DNA from: Metapseudomonas boanensis
GTDB taxonomy: Bacteria > Pseudomonadota > Gammaproteobacteria > Pseudomonadales > Pseudomonadaceae
Direction: 5' to 3'
DNA length: 61,201 nt
NCBI RefSeq assembly: GCF_018704125.1
Contig: NZ_JAGTIS010000022.1
Location: forward strand, 1-61,201
Below the pieces are notes generated by a model, which saw only the letters and a list, made by a program, of their open reading frames with translations, did no database searches and was not told the DNA's origin. Numbering within the stretch: position 1 is the stretch's first letter; the number at the start of each line of letters is the position of its first letter. The position numbers and the translations under genes were made by a program. Below, piece by piece: positions 35,902 to 43,999 of the stretch.

Positions 35902-36074
35902 GGCCAGAGCCTCCGTCGCGTGAACCAGACTCCAACAACCCTAGGCCTTATGCGGCTGCATGCAAGGCAGCCACTGCCTCGTCGTTGCTGCGGCGGGACT
36001 GACAAAGACATGGTTGCGAAGGGTACCGGCCGTTGCAGGCCGCCATCGGGTGGCAGTCCAGACGGATTCTGGGC

Positions 36075-36122
36075 TCAACCCGTGAGCAGGAGCAGCAACA
36101 GCGCGACAACTGATCGAAACAT
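36075..36122 (-). pseudogene. Possible broken small lipoprotein (signal peptide then stop)
   Basis: With a CGAGG RBS, an ATG at 36122 opens MFRSVVALLLLLLTG and then reads TGA. A lipoprotein would have cysteine (TGC/TGT) exactly at that point, followed by AQNPSG. This may be a lipoprotein gene ended by one base change, or chance. The gap from 35902 to 36245 holds nothing else convincing. Confidence 0.22.
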
Positions 36123-36245
36123 GGCAAGCCTCGAATGACGTCAGCACCCAGGCTAGCGTCAGCTGACATGTCGATCGCCTAACCTGAGATTGGCGTCAGG
36201 TTGGGGCGTTCCGCTACGCCGGGCACTTCCGACGACATCTACCCC

Positions 36246-36275
36246 TTGACCCATTCCACCGACCCACCCTAAAGT
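36246..36275 (+). promoter_or_regulatory. Promoter candidate for the ilvA leader
   Basis: TTGACC (36246-36251) and TAAAGT (36270-36275) are separated by 18 bases. Transcription would start close to the leader ATG at 36283, so the leader mRNA would have almost no 5' untranslated part. Confidence 0.5.
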
Positions 36276-36282
36276 GCGTCGC

Positions 36283-36348
36283 ATGAATTATTCCCTGTCG
36301 TTGTTCGGCCAATCGATTATTACCGCCATTCCAGCAATGGCGGGTTAG
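36283..36348 (+). CDS. ilvA leader peptide (attenuator), 21 codons
   Basis: The frame reads MNYSLSLFGQSIITAIPA then MAG and stops at TAG. It contains three isoleucine codons and a threonine codon close together (Ile-Ile-Thr-Ala-Ile). The last codons lie in GGCGGGTT (36339-36346), which can pair with AACCCGCC (36364-36371), the first arm of the terminator. Stalling at Ile or Thr codons would leave that pairing free and open the downstream gene. It is too short for routine gene callers. Confidence 0.68.
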   Translation: MNYSLSLFGQSIITAIPAMAG

Positions 36349-36362
36349 CCAGCAACCACACC

Positions 36363-36394
36363 GAACCCGCCCTTGAGGCGGGTTTCTTCTTCTG
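36363..36394 (+). terminator. Attenuator terminator before ilvA
   Basis: AACCCGCC (36364-36371) pairs perfectly with GGCGGGTT (36377-36384) around a 5-base loop, followed by TCTTCTTCTGT. The first arm can instead pair with the leader's own GGCGGGTT, giving an antiterminator. It lies 36 bases before the ilvA start. Confidence 0.78.
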
Positions 36395-36429
36395 TCTCCT
36401 GGGCCAAAATGTCGAACCAGGAGACGTGC

Positions 36430-38010
36430 ATGACCACCCTCGCTTTCCAGCCCGCCAGTGACCTGACGGAATTTCCGCGCGATTCCCGCGAAAGCCTGCT
36501 CAAGTACTACGTGCGCAAGACGCTGTCGGCGCCGGTGTATGACGTCGCCATTGAAACGCCGCTGCAACCTGCCCGTCAGTTGAGCGAGCGACTGGGCAAC
36601 CAGATCCTGCTCAAGCGGGAGGACCTGCAGCCGGTCTACTCCTTCAAGATTCGTGGCGCCTACAACAAGCTGGTGCAGCTGAATACCGAGGAGCGGGCGA
36701 GCGGGGTCATCGCCGCGTCGGCTGGCAATCACGCCCAGGGCCTGGCCTTGGCGGCGAAACGCCTGGGAGTCGTGGCGACCATCGTCATGCCGCGCACCAC
36801 ACCGGAGCTCAAGGTGCAGGGCGTGCGATCCCGCGGCGGCAAGGTGGTGCTGCACGGCGATGCTTTTCCGGAAGCACTGGCCCACGCGCTGAAGTTGGCG
36901 GAGGAGGAGGGCTACACCTTCGTGCCGCCTTACGACGATCCGGACGTCATCGCAGGGCAGGGCACGGTGGCGATGGAAATCCTGCGGCAGCATCCTGGAC
37001 GACTCGACGCGATATTCGTGCCGGTCGGTGGCGGCGGGCTGGTCGCCGGAATCGCTGCTTACGTGAAGTACCTGCGCCCGGAGATCAAGGTGATCGGCGT
37101 CGAGCCGGATGACTCCAACTGCCTGCAAGCGGCCCTGGCTGCCGGTGAGCGCGTGGTGCTCGGTCAGGTCGGTCTGTTCGCCGATGGCGTTGCGGTGGCG
37201 CAGATTGGCGTACATAACTTCGAGCTCTGCCGCCAGTTCGTCGATGAGGTGGTCACCGTCAGCACCGACGAGATCTGCGCGGCGATCAAGGACATCTACG
37301 ACGATACTCGCTCGATCACCGAGCCTGCCGGCGCCTTGGCCGTGGCGGGCATCAAGAAATATGTCGAGCGTGAAGGCGTTCACGGCCAGACCCTGGTCGC
37401 CATCGACTCCGGCGCCAATATCAACTTCGACCGCCTGCGCCATGTTGCCGAACGTTCGGAGCTGGGCGAGCAGCGTGAAGCCATCATCGCCGTCACGATC
37501 CCGGAGCGGCCGGGCAGTTTCAAGGCTTTCTGCGAAGCGATCGGCAAGCGCCAGATCACCGAATTCAACTACCGCTACAACACCGACGACGAAGCGCACA
37601 TCTTTGTCGGCGTGCAGACCCATCCGGAAAATGATCCGCGCGCGGCGTTGGTGGAAAGCCTGCGCAGTCAGGGCTATCCGGTGCTGGACCTGACCGATAA
37701 CGAAATGGCCAAGCTGCACATCCGCCATATGGTCGGAGGCCGCGCCGCGTACATCGGTGAGGAGCGGCTGTTCCGCTTCGAGTTTCCCGAGCGCCCGGGT
37801 GCGTTGTTCAACTTCCTCGACAAGCTCGGCGGGCGCTGGAACATCACCCTTTTCCATTACCGCAACCACGGCGCTGCCGATGGCCGCGTGCTGGCCGGGC
37901 TGCAGGTGCCCGAGGACGAGTGCCACCTGATCAATGAAGCGCTGGACGAGATCGGTTACCCCTATTGGGACGAGAGCGACAACCCGGCCTGCAAGCTGTT
38001 CCTGGGTTGA
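36430..38010 (+). CDS. ilvA: Threonine ammonia-lyase, biosynthetic (threonine deaminase)
   Basis: A 526-residue PLP enzyme that turns threonine into 2-oxobutanoate, the first step to isoleucine. YSFKIRGAYNK holds the PLP lysine K73, SAGNHAQGLALAA binds phosphate-side groups and PVGGGGLVAG is the glycine loop. Two ACT-like regulatory domains follow (about residues 345-425 and 440-526, each with PERPGSF or PERPGALF), as in feedback-inhibited IlvA. AGGAG precedes ATG 36430. The upstream leader and terminator indicate attenuation by Ile/Thr supply. Confidence 0.93.
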   Translation: MTTLAFQPASDLTEFPRDSRESLLKYYVRKTLSAPVYDVAIETPLQPARQLSERLGNQILLKREDLQPVYSFKIRGAYNKLVQLNTEERASGVIAASAGNHAQGLALAAKRLGVVATIVMPRTTPELKVQGVRSRGGKVVLHGDAFPEALAHALKLAEEEGYTFVPPYDDPDVIAGQGTVAMEILRQHPGRLDAIFVPVGGGGLVAGIAAYVKYLRPEIKVIGVEPDDSNCLQAALAAGERVVLGQVGLFADGVAVAQIGVHNFELCRQFVDEVVTVSTDEICAAIKDIYDDTRSITEPAGALAVAGIKKYVEREGVHGQTLVAIDSGANINFDRLRHVAERSELGEQREAIIAVTIPERPGSFKAFCEAIGKRQITEFNYRYNTDDEAHIFVGVQTHPENDPRAALVESLRSQGYPVLDLTDNEMAKLHIRHMVGGRAAYIGEERLFRFEFPERPGALFNFLDKLGGRWNITLFHYRNHGAADGRVLAGLQVPEDECHLINEALDEIGYPYWDESDNPACKLFLG

Positions 38011-38015
38011 AACGG

Positions 38016-38068
38016 CCGTGTGCCTTACCCCTTTTCCGCTTGCGGGAGAGGGGAAGTAAGGCGCACGG
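38016..38068 (+). terminator. Long hairpin after ilvA
   Basis: CCGTGTGCCTTAC (38016-38028) pairs with GTAAGGCGCACGG (38056-38068) with one G-T pair, and inner bases extend it with a bulge. It sits five bases beyond the ilvA stop. There is no strong T tail. Confidence 0.6.
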
Positions 38069-38112
38069 TCCAGGCATCCAATCAGGCCGGAAAGGAAAAT
38101 CTGACGAACGCT

Positions 38113-38128
38113 ATGTTAGCGATAACAA
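38113..38128 (+). promoter_or_regulatory. LacI/GntR-type operator before the TPP enzyme gene
   Basis: ATGTTAGCGATAACAA shares its first 15 bases exactly with the site at 43900-43915. The arms TGTTA/TAACA around GCGA resemble operators of GntR-type LacI regulators (ATGTTACCGATAACA). It overlaps a possible promoter (CTGACG, 16 bases, TAACAA) 54 bases before the start codon. The LacI regulator at 39997-41022 is the likely binder. Confidence 0.72.
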
Positions 38129-38181
38129 AGCGGTGTTAGAGTGTTGCTCATTCTGAACCCATCCCCTTTGGAGAACTGCCC

Positions 38182-39792
38182 ATGTTGACCTGCGGAGAGC
38201 TGCTGGTTGAGCTGCTGGAAGGCTTTGGCGTGGATACCGTGTTCGGTATCCCCGGTGTGCACACGGTTGAGCTGTATCGCGGCTTGCCGGCTACCCGGAT
38301 CAAGCACATCACCCCGCGCCATGAGCAGGGCGCGGGCTTCATGGCCGACGGTTATGCCCGTGTCAGTGGCAAGCCAGGCGTGTGCTTCATCATCACCGGG
38401 CCGGGGATGACCAACATCACCACCGCCATGGGCCAGGCCTATGCCGACTCCATCCCGATGCTCGTGATCTCCAGCGTCAACAACACCGAGCAGTTGGGTA
38501 TGGGCGGCGGTCGCCTGCACGAGCTGCCGTCGCAGCGCAACCTGGTGTCCGGCGTGGCGGCTTTCAGTCACACCCTGATGCGTCCCGACGAGTTGCCGGC
38601 AGTGTTGTCCCGTGCTTTTGCCGTGTTCAACGGCGCGCGTCCACGCCCGGTGCATATCGAGATCCCGATCGACGTCATCACCGCCCCGGCTGATCACGTG
38701 CGCCGCAAGCTGGGTGCCCAACCGAGCCGTCCGGCACCGTGCCCGGCGGCTATCACTCGCGCCGCTGAGCTGCTGAAGACCGCCAAGCGTCCGTTGGTGC
38801 TACTGGGCGGCGGCTGTGCCGATGCCGGCGCTGAGGCCCAGCGCCTGGTGGAAACCCTGGATGCGCCAACTGCCTACACCATCAACGCCAAGGGCGTGCT
38901 GCCCAAGGGCCATCCGCTGGCCCTGGGCTGCAACCAGGCCTGGGTGCCGGTGCGCAAGCTGGTGCTGGAGTCGGACTTGGTGCTGGCGATCGGCACCGAG
39001 CTGGGCGAGACGGACTATGACGTGGTGTTCGACGGCAACTTCCGCATCGAGAGCACCCTGATCCGCGTGGACATCGACGCCGAGCAGCTGAACCGCAATT
39101 ACCCGGCTGACCTCGCGATCCTCAGTGACGCGCGCCTGGCCATGGCCGCCCTGGCCGATGCCCTGGGCGAAGGCGCCCACTTCAGTGCCGACAGCGCCGG
39201 TTCGCAGCGCGCGGCTGCCGTGCGCGAGCAACTGGAGGCCCAGTGGCCTGCGGCTTGGGCCGGCCAGCGCAAGGTACTGGCCACGCTGCAGCAGGCCCTG
39301 CCGGACCTGATCGTGGCGGGCGACTCCACCCAGCCGGTGTATTCCGGCAATCATCTGTTCGAGGCCACGCAGACGCGTTCCTGGTTCAACTCGGCCACGG
39401 GCTACGGCACTCTCGGTTACGGTCTGCCGGCTGCGGTAGGCGCCAAGTTGGCTGCACCGCAGCGCCCGGTGGTGGCTCTGATCGGCGACGGCGGTATTCA
39501 GTTCACCCTGCCGGAACTGGCGTCTGCCGTAGAGGCGAACGCCCCGATCATCGTGCTGCTGTGGAACAACAGTGGTTACGGCGAGATCAAGCGCTACATG
39601 CAGAATCGCGACATCCCCACCATCGGCGTCGACATCTACACGCCGGACTTCCTCGGCCTGGCCAAGGCCTTCGGCTGCAACGCCGGGCGGGCCGAAAGCC
39701 TGGAGCACCTGAGCGAGCTGCTGAAGACGGCCGCCCAGGCGGACCGCCCAACGGTGATCGAGGTCTGGGAGCACGCGGAGTTCCTGCAGTAA
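38182..39792 (+). CDS. Thiamine-diphosphate-dependent 2-oxo acid decarboxylase, AruI-like
   Basis: A 536-residue enzyme with the three-domain acetolactate-synthase fold. FGIPGVHTVELYRGL and PRHEQGAGFMADGYAR (activating glutamate E48) are nearly the same as in AruI, the 5-guanidino-2-oxopentanoate decarboxylase of arginine transaminase catabolism. The C-terminal GDGGIQFTLPELASA ... NNSGYGEIK binds magnesium and thiamine diphosphate. It is not next to aruH; instead it lies in a LacI-lutABC locus, so the true substrate is uncertain. GGAG precedes ATG 38182. Confidence 0.82.
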   Translation: MLTCGELLVELLEGFGVDTVFGIPGVHTVELYRGLPATRIKHITPRHEQGAGFMADGYARVSGKPGVCFIITGPGMTNITTAMGQAYADSIPMLVISSVNNTEQLGMGGGRLHELPSQRNLVSGVAAFSHTLMRPDELPAVLSRAFAVFNGARPRPVHIEIPIDVITAPADHVRRKLGAQPSRPAPCPAAITRAAELLKTAKRPLVLLGGGCADAGAEAQRLVETLDAPTAYTINAKGVLPKGHPLALGCNQAWVPVRKLVLESDLVLAIGTELGETDYDVVFDGNFRIESTLIRVDIDAEQLNRNYPADLAILSDARLAMAALADALGEGAHFSADSAGSQRAAAVREQLEAQWPAAWAGQRKVLATLQQALPDLIVAGDSTQPVYSGNHLFEATQTRSWFNSATGYGTLGYGLPAAVGAKLAAPQRPVVALIGDGGIQFTLPELASAVEANAPIIVLLWNNSGYGEIKRYMQNRDIPTIGVDIYTPDFLGLAKAFGCNAGRAESLEHLSELLKTAAQADRPTVIEVWEHAEFLQ

Positions 39793-39814
39793 CAGGGCGC
39801 GGCCAGCGCATTTC

Positions 39815-39920
39815 TGTGGGGGGCGATTTCAATCGCTAAGCGGACCGCAGGTTCGCCCCTGGCCTCCAATGGGGTAGCTGCGTTGCCCTCAGAGAGTGCA
39901 TTCGCCCCCACAGGGTTCAT
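39815..39920. repeat. REP-type repeat with inverted ends
   Basis: It begins TGTGGGGGGCGATTTCAATC and ends CATTCGCCCCCACAG, an inverted pair of ends. The 25 bases at the left end recur at 60875-60899 within the 3' end of hapI, and inverted near 53660-53673. It fills most of the gap before the LacI gene. Confidence 0.72.
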
Positions 39921-39996
39921 GCATGTGCCGATAAAGGATGTTCGGCGCCTGACGGACAGGGATAATGCCTGTACCCGAAAGGCGCCAGAGGCCATG

Positions 39997-41022
39997 ATGT
40001 CGATCAAGAGCAAACCCACGCTACAGGATGTTGCCCGGATGGCTGGGGTTTCCAGCATGACGGTGTCGCGGGCGCTAACCAAACCGGACATCGTTTCCGA
40101 GCAGACACGGCAGAAGATCGACCACGCCGTGCGTGAACTGGGCTACGTGCCCAACCTGGCCGCCAGCCAACTGGTGACCAGACGCAGCGGCATTGTCGGC
40201 GCCCTGATCACCACCATCACCAACCCCATTCTCGCGACGACCATCGAGACCCTGCAGCAGGGGTTGGCCCGCGCCGGCTTTCATATGTTGATCGGTGAAA
40301 CCCGCTTCTCCCAGGAGGAGGAGGGCAAGCTGCTTCGTGCATTCCTCGGTCGGCAGCTCGATGGCCTGATCCTCGCCTACGGCTACCACTCTCCAGAAAC
40401 ACTGGAGCTGCTCCAGGCCGCGGAAATCCCGGTGATCGAACTCTGGGACCTGCCCGAGGGCGAGGTGCCTCGCCAGCCCGTGGGCCAGGTGGTGGGCTTC
40501 TCAAACTGGGCAGCTGGCGCTTCGGCAGGTCGCCACCTGGTGGCCTGCGGTTACCGCAAGCCAGCGTTCTTCGGCTACGACGACGAGCGGGAAAACCTGC
40601 GTTTCCAGGGCTTTCGCCGTGCGGTGCTGGATGGGCTCGGGGTTGAGCCGCAGCGCTACAAGACCTCGGCCATTCCGAGCATCGAGGACGGCGTCGATAT
40701 GATCGAGCGCCTCGCTCGTGGCGAGCTGGACTGCGATGCCGCGTTCTTCACCAACGACATGCAGGCGATTGGCGCCTTGTTCGCCTGCCAGCGCCTGGGC
40801 ATTGCTGTGCCGCAAACCCTGGGTATCTGTGGTTTCGGTGACTTGCCGATCGCACGGGTGGCCGCCCCTTCACTGACCAGCGTGCGAATACCCGCCGAGA
40901 AAGTAGCCAACTCGACGGTGGAGCTGCTCTGCCAGCGCATCAAGGGCGAAGAGCCCTGGGCGGCCAACATCGATGTGGGCAGCGAGCTGGTGGCGCGGGA
41001 ATCAACTGCACTGCGCCGCTAG
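39997..41022 (+). CDS. LacI-family transcriptional regulator (GntR-like)
   Basis: A 341-residue regulator. The N-terminal helix-turn-helix TLQDVARMAGVSSMTVSRAL and hinge helix NLAASQLVTRRSGIVG are classic LacI; the rest is the sugar-binding-protein-like domain. It resembles GntR (gluconate) more than LacI. ATG 39997 has GAGG five bases upstream; ATG 39994 is also possible. Two identical operator-like sites flank the locus, before the TPP enzyme and lutA genes, so it probably represses both. It overlaps LutC tail to tail by four bases (CTAG). Confidence 0.9.
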   Translation: MSIKSKPTLQDVARMAGVSSMTVSRALTKPDIVSEQTRQKIDHAVRELGYVPNLAASQLVTRRSGIVGALITTITNPILATTIETLQQGLARAGFHMLIGETRFSQEEEGKLLRAFLGRQLDGLILAYGYHSPETLELLQAAEIPVIELWDLPEGEVPRQPVGQVVGFSNWAAGASAGRHLVACGYRKPAFFGYDDERENLRFQGFRRAVLDGLGVEPQRYKTSAIPSIEDGVDMIERLARGELDCDAAFFTNDMQAIGALFACQRLGIAVPQTLGICGFGDLPIARVAAPSLTSVRIPAEKVANSTVELLCQRIKGEEPWAANIDVGSELVARESTALRR

Positions 41023-41654
41023 TCCACGAGCAGGACATGCACCGCGCGCGGCCCATGGGCGCCATAAAGGAGCTGGCCGCCAATATCTGCGGTGCTGGAG
41101 GGGCCGGTGATCAGCTGGATGGCTTGCGACGCCGATGCTCCTTCGCGCGCCAGAAGCGGCCAGAGTTGATCCAGGTGGCCCAGCAGGCGTGCCCTGGATA
41201 GAACGACCAGATGATGCTCCGGTAGGAAATTGAGGGCGGACGGGCTCTGGCTGCTTGCCACCATGACAAGGCTCCCGGTGGCTGCGACGCCGGCATAGGC
41301 CTGGCCAACACCCAGCGTGTGCTGGCGATCTGCAGTTCCGATGTCCACGGGCAGTTCCCGAGCGGACCAGGCCAGCGAGGCCAGTGCCGGGGCTATGGCG
41401 GTTGAGCCTTTCAGCGCATGGCGGGCAAGGTAGTCGGCGACCGCGGCGGGGACTTCATCCAGGGTCAAGGTTTCCAGCGTGACTCCGGTCATCGCCAGGC
41501 GCTCGCGAAATCGGGCTTCAAGCACTTCACCGCTCCTGTCATTCAACGGGATGGTGCCCAGGGCGATGGAAGGTGGCGAGGCGACTCCATCTTCGGCCCG
41601 ACGTCCCAGGGCGCCACGAAGGTTGGCGAAGATCTGCTGGCGGGCGCTGCTCAT
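41019..41654 (-). CDS. lutC: LutC/YkgG family protein (LUD domain)
   Basis: A 211-residue LUD-domain protein, the third subunit of the LutABC L-lactate oxidation complex. ATGSLVMVASSQSPSALNFLPEHHLVVL is the conserved core (residues ~120-150). Its ATG overlaps the LutB stop as ATGA. It is cytosolic. The stop codon overlaps the convergent LacI stop. Confidence 0.88.
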   Translation of the reverse strand: MSSARQQIFANLRGALGRRAEDGVASPPSIALGTIPLNDRSGEVLEARFRERLAMTGVTLETLTLDEVPAAVADYLARHALKGSTAIAPALASLAWSARELPVDIGTADRQHTLGVGQAYAGVAATGSLVMVASSQSPSALNFLPEHHLVVLSRARLLGHLDQLWPLLAREGASASQAIQLITGPSSTADIGGQLLYGAHGPRAVHVLLVD

Positions 41655-43084
41655 GGGTGTTCCTCATTCTTCTGCGATTGGCGCTGGCGCCAGAGTTGCT
41701 GGAAGGTAGCGCCCTGCGGCGCCGGCATGTCGCGCTCCCGCGTCCAGTGACCGGCCATTGGCAGGTGCCTGAAACGACCACGCACCTGGCCCAGGCGCCC
41801 CAGCGCTTGGGCGAGCAGCGCGGTCAGTCGACGGTAGAGTGCGGGGCGGCGCGCGATCGCTGCCCACAGCGTGAGTCCCCACCGCGTGGTGCGGGCGGTG
41901 AGTCGCTGGCTCCATTGTCGACTGCGCAGCACGCGCATCATGTCGGGCAGTGGAATCTGCATCGGGCAGACCTGGGCGCAGCGACCGTTAAGGGTACAGG
42001 CGTTGGGCAGGTCGGTGGTCTGTTCCAGGCCGACCAGGTTGGGGGTCCACACCGAGCCCATGGGGCCGGGATAGATCCAGCCGTAGGCGTGGCCGCCAAC
42101 CCAGTTGTACACCGGGCAGTTGTCCATGCAGGCGGCGCAGCGGATGCAGCGCAGCATGGGGCGAAACTCACCGGCGAGCATTTCGCTGCGGCCGTTGTCG
42201 AGGAGTACTACGTGGCATTCCTTGGGGCCATCGAGATCATCCGCATGACTGGGGCCGCCATAGATCGAGGTGTAGCTGGTCAGCGGCTGGCCGGTGGCAC
42301 TCAGGGCCAGCAACTGCAGGTGAGTACCTGCATCGGCCAGTGCGGGCAGCACCTTTTCGATGCTGGCCAGGACGATGCGGACCCGCGGCAAGGTGCTGGC
42401 CAGGTCACCGTTGCCTTCGTTGGTCACCAGTACGTGGCTACCGTCTTCGGCAATCAGGAAGTTGGCCCCGGTGATACCGACATCCGCGTTGACGAAGCGA
42501 TCACGCAGCAGCCGGCGCGCCTCGTCCAGCAATTCGATGGGATCCAGCAGGTAATGGTTGCGGCCAAGGCCCTGGTGGTGCTCATGGAACAGGGCCTGCA
42601 CCTGCCGCAAAGTCTTGTGGATGGCGGGGCCGTTGATGTGGCTGGGCGGTTCGTCGGCCAGTTGCAGGATGTACTCGCCGAGGTCGGTCTCATGGCGTTC
42701 GATGCTGGCGCGGGCGAGGGCGGCGTTGATGCCCATCTCTTCGCCGATCATCGTTTTCCCCTTGATGACGTGGCGCGCATTGGCCTGGCGGCAGATGGCG
42801 AGCACGGCGTCCTGGGCCTCCTCCGGGGTGCGTGCCCAGTGCACCTGGGTGCCGCGCCGCGTGGCTTCGGCTTCATAGCGTTCCAGATAGTGATCGAGGT
42901 GGGCGAGGGTGTGGTCCTTGATCGCCTTGGCCCGATCGCGCAGTGCCTGGAAATCTGGGGTGAGGTCGACCTGCCGGCGCACGTGGGCGGCAAAACGGCG
43001 GTTCTCGGCCATCGCTTCCTGCAGGTCGGTATCCTGCAAAGCGGCACGAGCAGCGGGTTTGAATTGAGCGGAGGCCAGATCCAT
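41651..43084 (-). CDS. lutB: LutB iron-sulfur protein
   Basis: A 477-residue protein. The first ~290 residues are a LUD domain (KGKTMIGEEMGIN, VTNEGNGDLASTLPRV), then two [4Fe-4S] ferredoxin motifs, CIRCAACMDNCPVY and CTLNGRCAQVCPMQIP, and a C-terminal helical tail. ATG 43084 overlaps the LutA stop as TGATG. LutABC oxidises L-lactate to pyruvate in Bacillus and other bacteria; here another 2-hydroxy acid is possible because of the neighbouring TPP enzyme (inference). Confidence 0.9.
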   Translation of the reverse strand: MDLASAQFKPAARAALQDTDLQEAMAENRRFAAHVRRQVDLTPDFQALRDRAKAIKDHTLAHLDHYLERYEAEATRRGTQVHWARTPEEAQDAVLAICRQANARHVIKGKTMIGEEMGINAALARASIERHETDLGEYILQLADEPPSHINGPAIHKTLRQVQALFHEHHQGLGRNHYLLDPIELLDEARRLLRDRFVNADVGITGANFLIAEDGSHVLVTNEGNGDLASTLPRVRIVLASIEKVLPALADAGTHLQLLALSATGQPLTSYTSIYGGPSHADDLDGPKECHVVLLDNGRSEMLAGEFRPMLRCIRCAACMDNCPVYNWVGGHAYGWIYPGPMGSVWTPNLVGLEQTTDLPNACTLNGRCAQVCPMQIPLPDMMRVLRSRQWSQRLTARTTRWGLTLWAAIARRPALYRRLTALLAQALGRLGQVRGRFRHLPMAGHWTRERDMPAPQGATFQQLWRQRQSQKNEEHP

Positions 43085-43860
43085 CAGCGTGGGTTCCCTT
43101 CGCCGATGGCCGGGCCATCGGCCATACCGGCCAGCACTTCGGCCACATGATAGACGCGTACGTCCATGCCGAGCCTGCTCAGCCGCCCGCTGATGTTCAG
43201 CAGACAGCCAATATCGCCGCCGAGCAGGGTATCGGCGCCACTGGTACGGATGTTGGTGGCCTTTTCGCGGGCCATGCGTGCGGAAATATCCGGGTACTTC
43301 ACACAAAAAGTGCCACCAAAACCGCAGCAAGTCTGTGCTTCGGGCATTTCAGTCAAGGTCAGGCCTTCCACCTGATCCAGCAGCCGGCGAGGTTGTCGCT
43401 GGATGCCCAGTTCACGCAGGCCCGAGCAGCTGTCGTGGTAGGTCGCCGTGCCCGCGTAGCGGGCGCGCAGCGAGTCCAGGCCCCTTACATCGGCGAGGAA
43501 ACTGACCAGCTCGAAACAGCGCTCGGCCAGCGCTTGGGCGCGGGCATGCCAAGCGGGGTCGTCGGCCAGCAGTTCCGGGTAGTGCAGCTTGAGTTGTGCC
43601 ATGCAAGAGCCGGACGGTCCGACCACGTAGTCGAACCTTTCGAAGGCTTCGATCACTTGCCGGGCGAGGGCACGTGCCTGGCCGATGGCGCCACTGTTGA
43701 AGGCCGGCTGGCCGCAGCAGGTCTGTTCGGCTGGGACCTCGACGGTGCAGCCCGACTGTTCCAGCAACTGCACGGCCGCAAAGCCGACGCTTGGGCGATA
43801 GAAGTCCACCAGGCAGGTGTGGAACAGGCCGACACGTGGTTTGGGCGTTGGTGCGAACAT
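43084..43860 (-). CDS. lutA: LutA Fe-S oxidoreductase (CCG domains)
   Basis: A 258-residue protein with two CCG cysteine-rich domains: AEQTCCGQPAFNSG (residues ~46-58) and AQTCCGFGGTFCVKYP (~175-190), plus CLVDFY and SCSGLRELG cysteines. These bind a noncubane Fe-S cluster in heterodisulfide-reductase-like proteins. It is the first gene of lutABC. A consensus TTGACA -35 (43919-43924) and an operator at 43900-43915 lie just upstream. Confidence 0.9.
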   Translation of the reverse strand: MFAPTPKPRVGLFHTCLVDFYRPSVGFAAVQLLEQSGCTVEVPAEQTCCGQPAFNSGAIGQARALARQVIEAFERFDYVVGPSGSCMAQLKLHYPELLADDPAWHARAQALAERCFELVSFLADVRGLDSLRARYAGTATYHDSCSGLRELGIQRQPRRLLDQVEGLTLTEMPEAQTCCGFGGTFCVKYPDISARMAREKATNIRTSGADTLLGGDIGCLLNISGRLSRLGMDVRVYHVAEVLAGMADGPAIGEGNPR

Positions 43861-43899
43861 GGCGCCGCCTCCGTCAACTGGTAAAGGAATGGCGACTCT

Positions 43900-43915
43900 A
43901 TGTTAGCGATAACAT
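43900..43915 (-). promoter_or_regulatory. LacI/GntR-type operator in the lutA promoter
   Basis: ATGTTAGCGATAACAT has 6-base inverted arms and is identical for 15 bases to the site at 38113-38128. On the minus strand TTGACA (43924-43919) precedes it by a few bases and ATAGAG lies 17 bases after the -35, so the operator sits between the two promoter boxes. This is the geometry of a repressor site. Confidence 0.75.
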
Positions 43916-43999
43916 CGATGTCAATGTGATGCCCGCGTGACCGCCGGCTGTGGCTGGTGGAGAATCAGCGGTCCTTTTAACAACCCAGATGGGGGGCCT

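Noticed and set aside
36214-37926. 570-codon open frame opposite ilvA
   Set aside because: It is the GC-rich antisense shadow of ilvA, with no domain and no RBS.
38182-39792. Acetolactate synthase (ilvB) call for the TPP enzyme next to ilvA
   Set aside because: The N-terminal and active-site segments match AruI-type decarboxylases, no ilvN follows, and a terminator-like hairpin separates it from ilvA.
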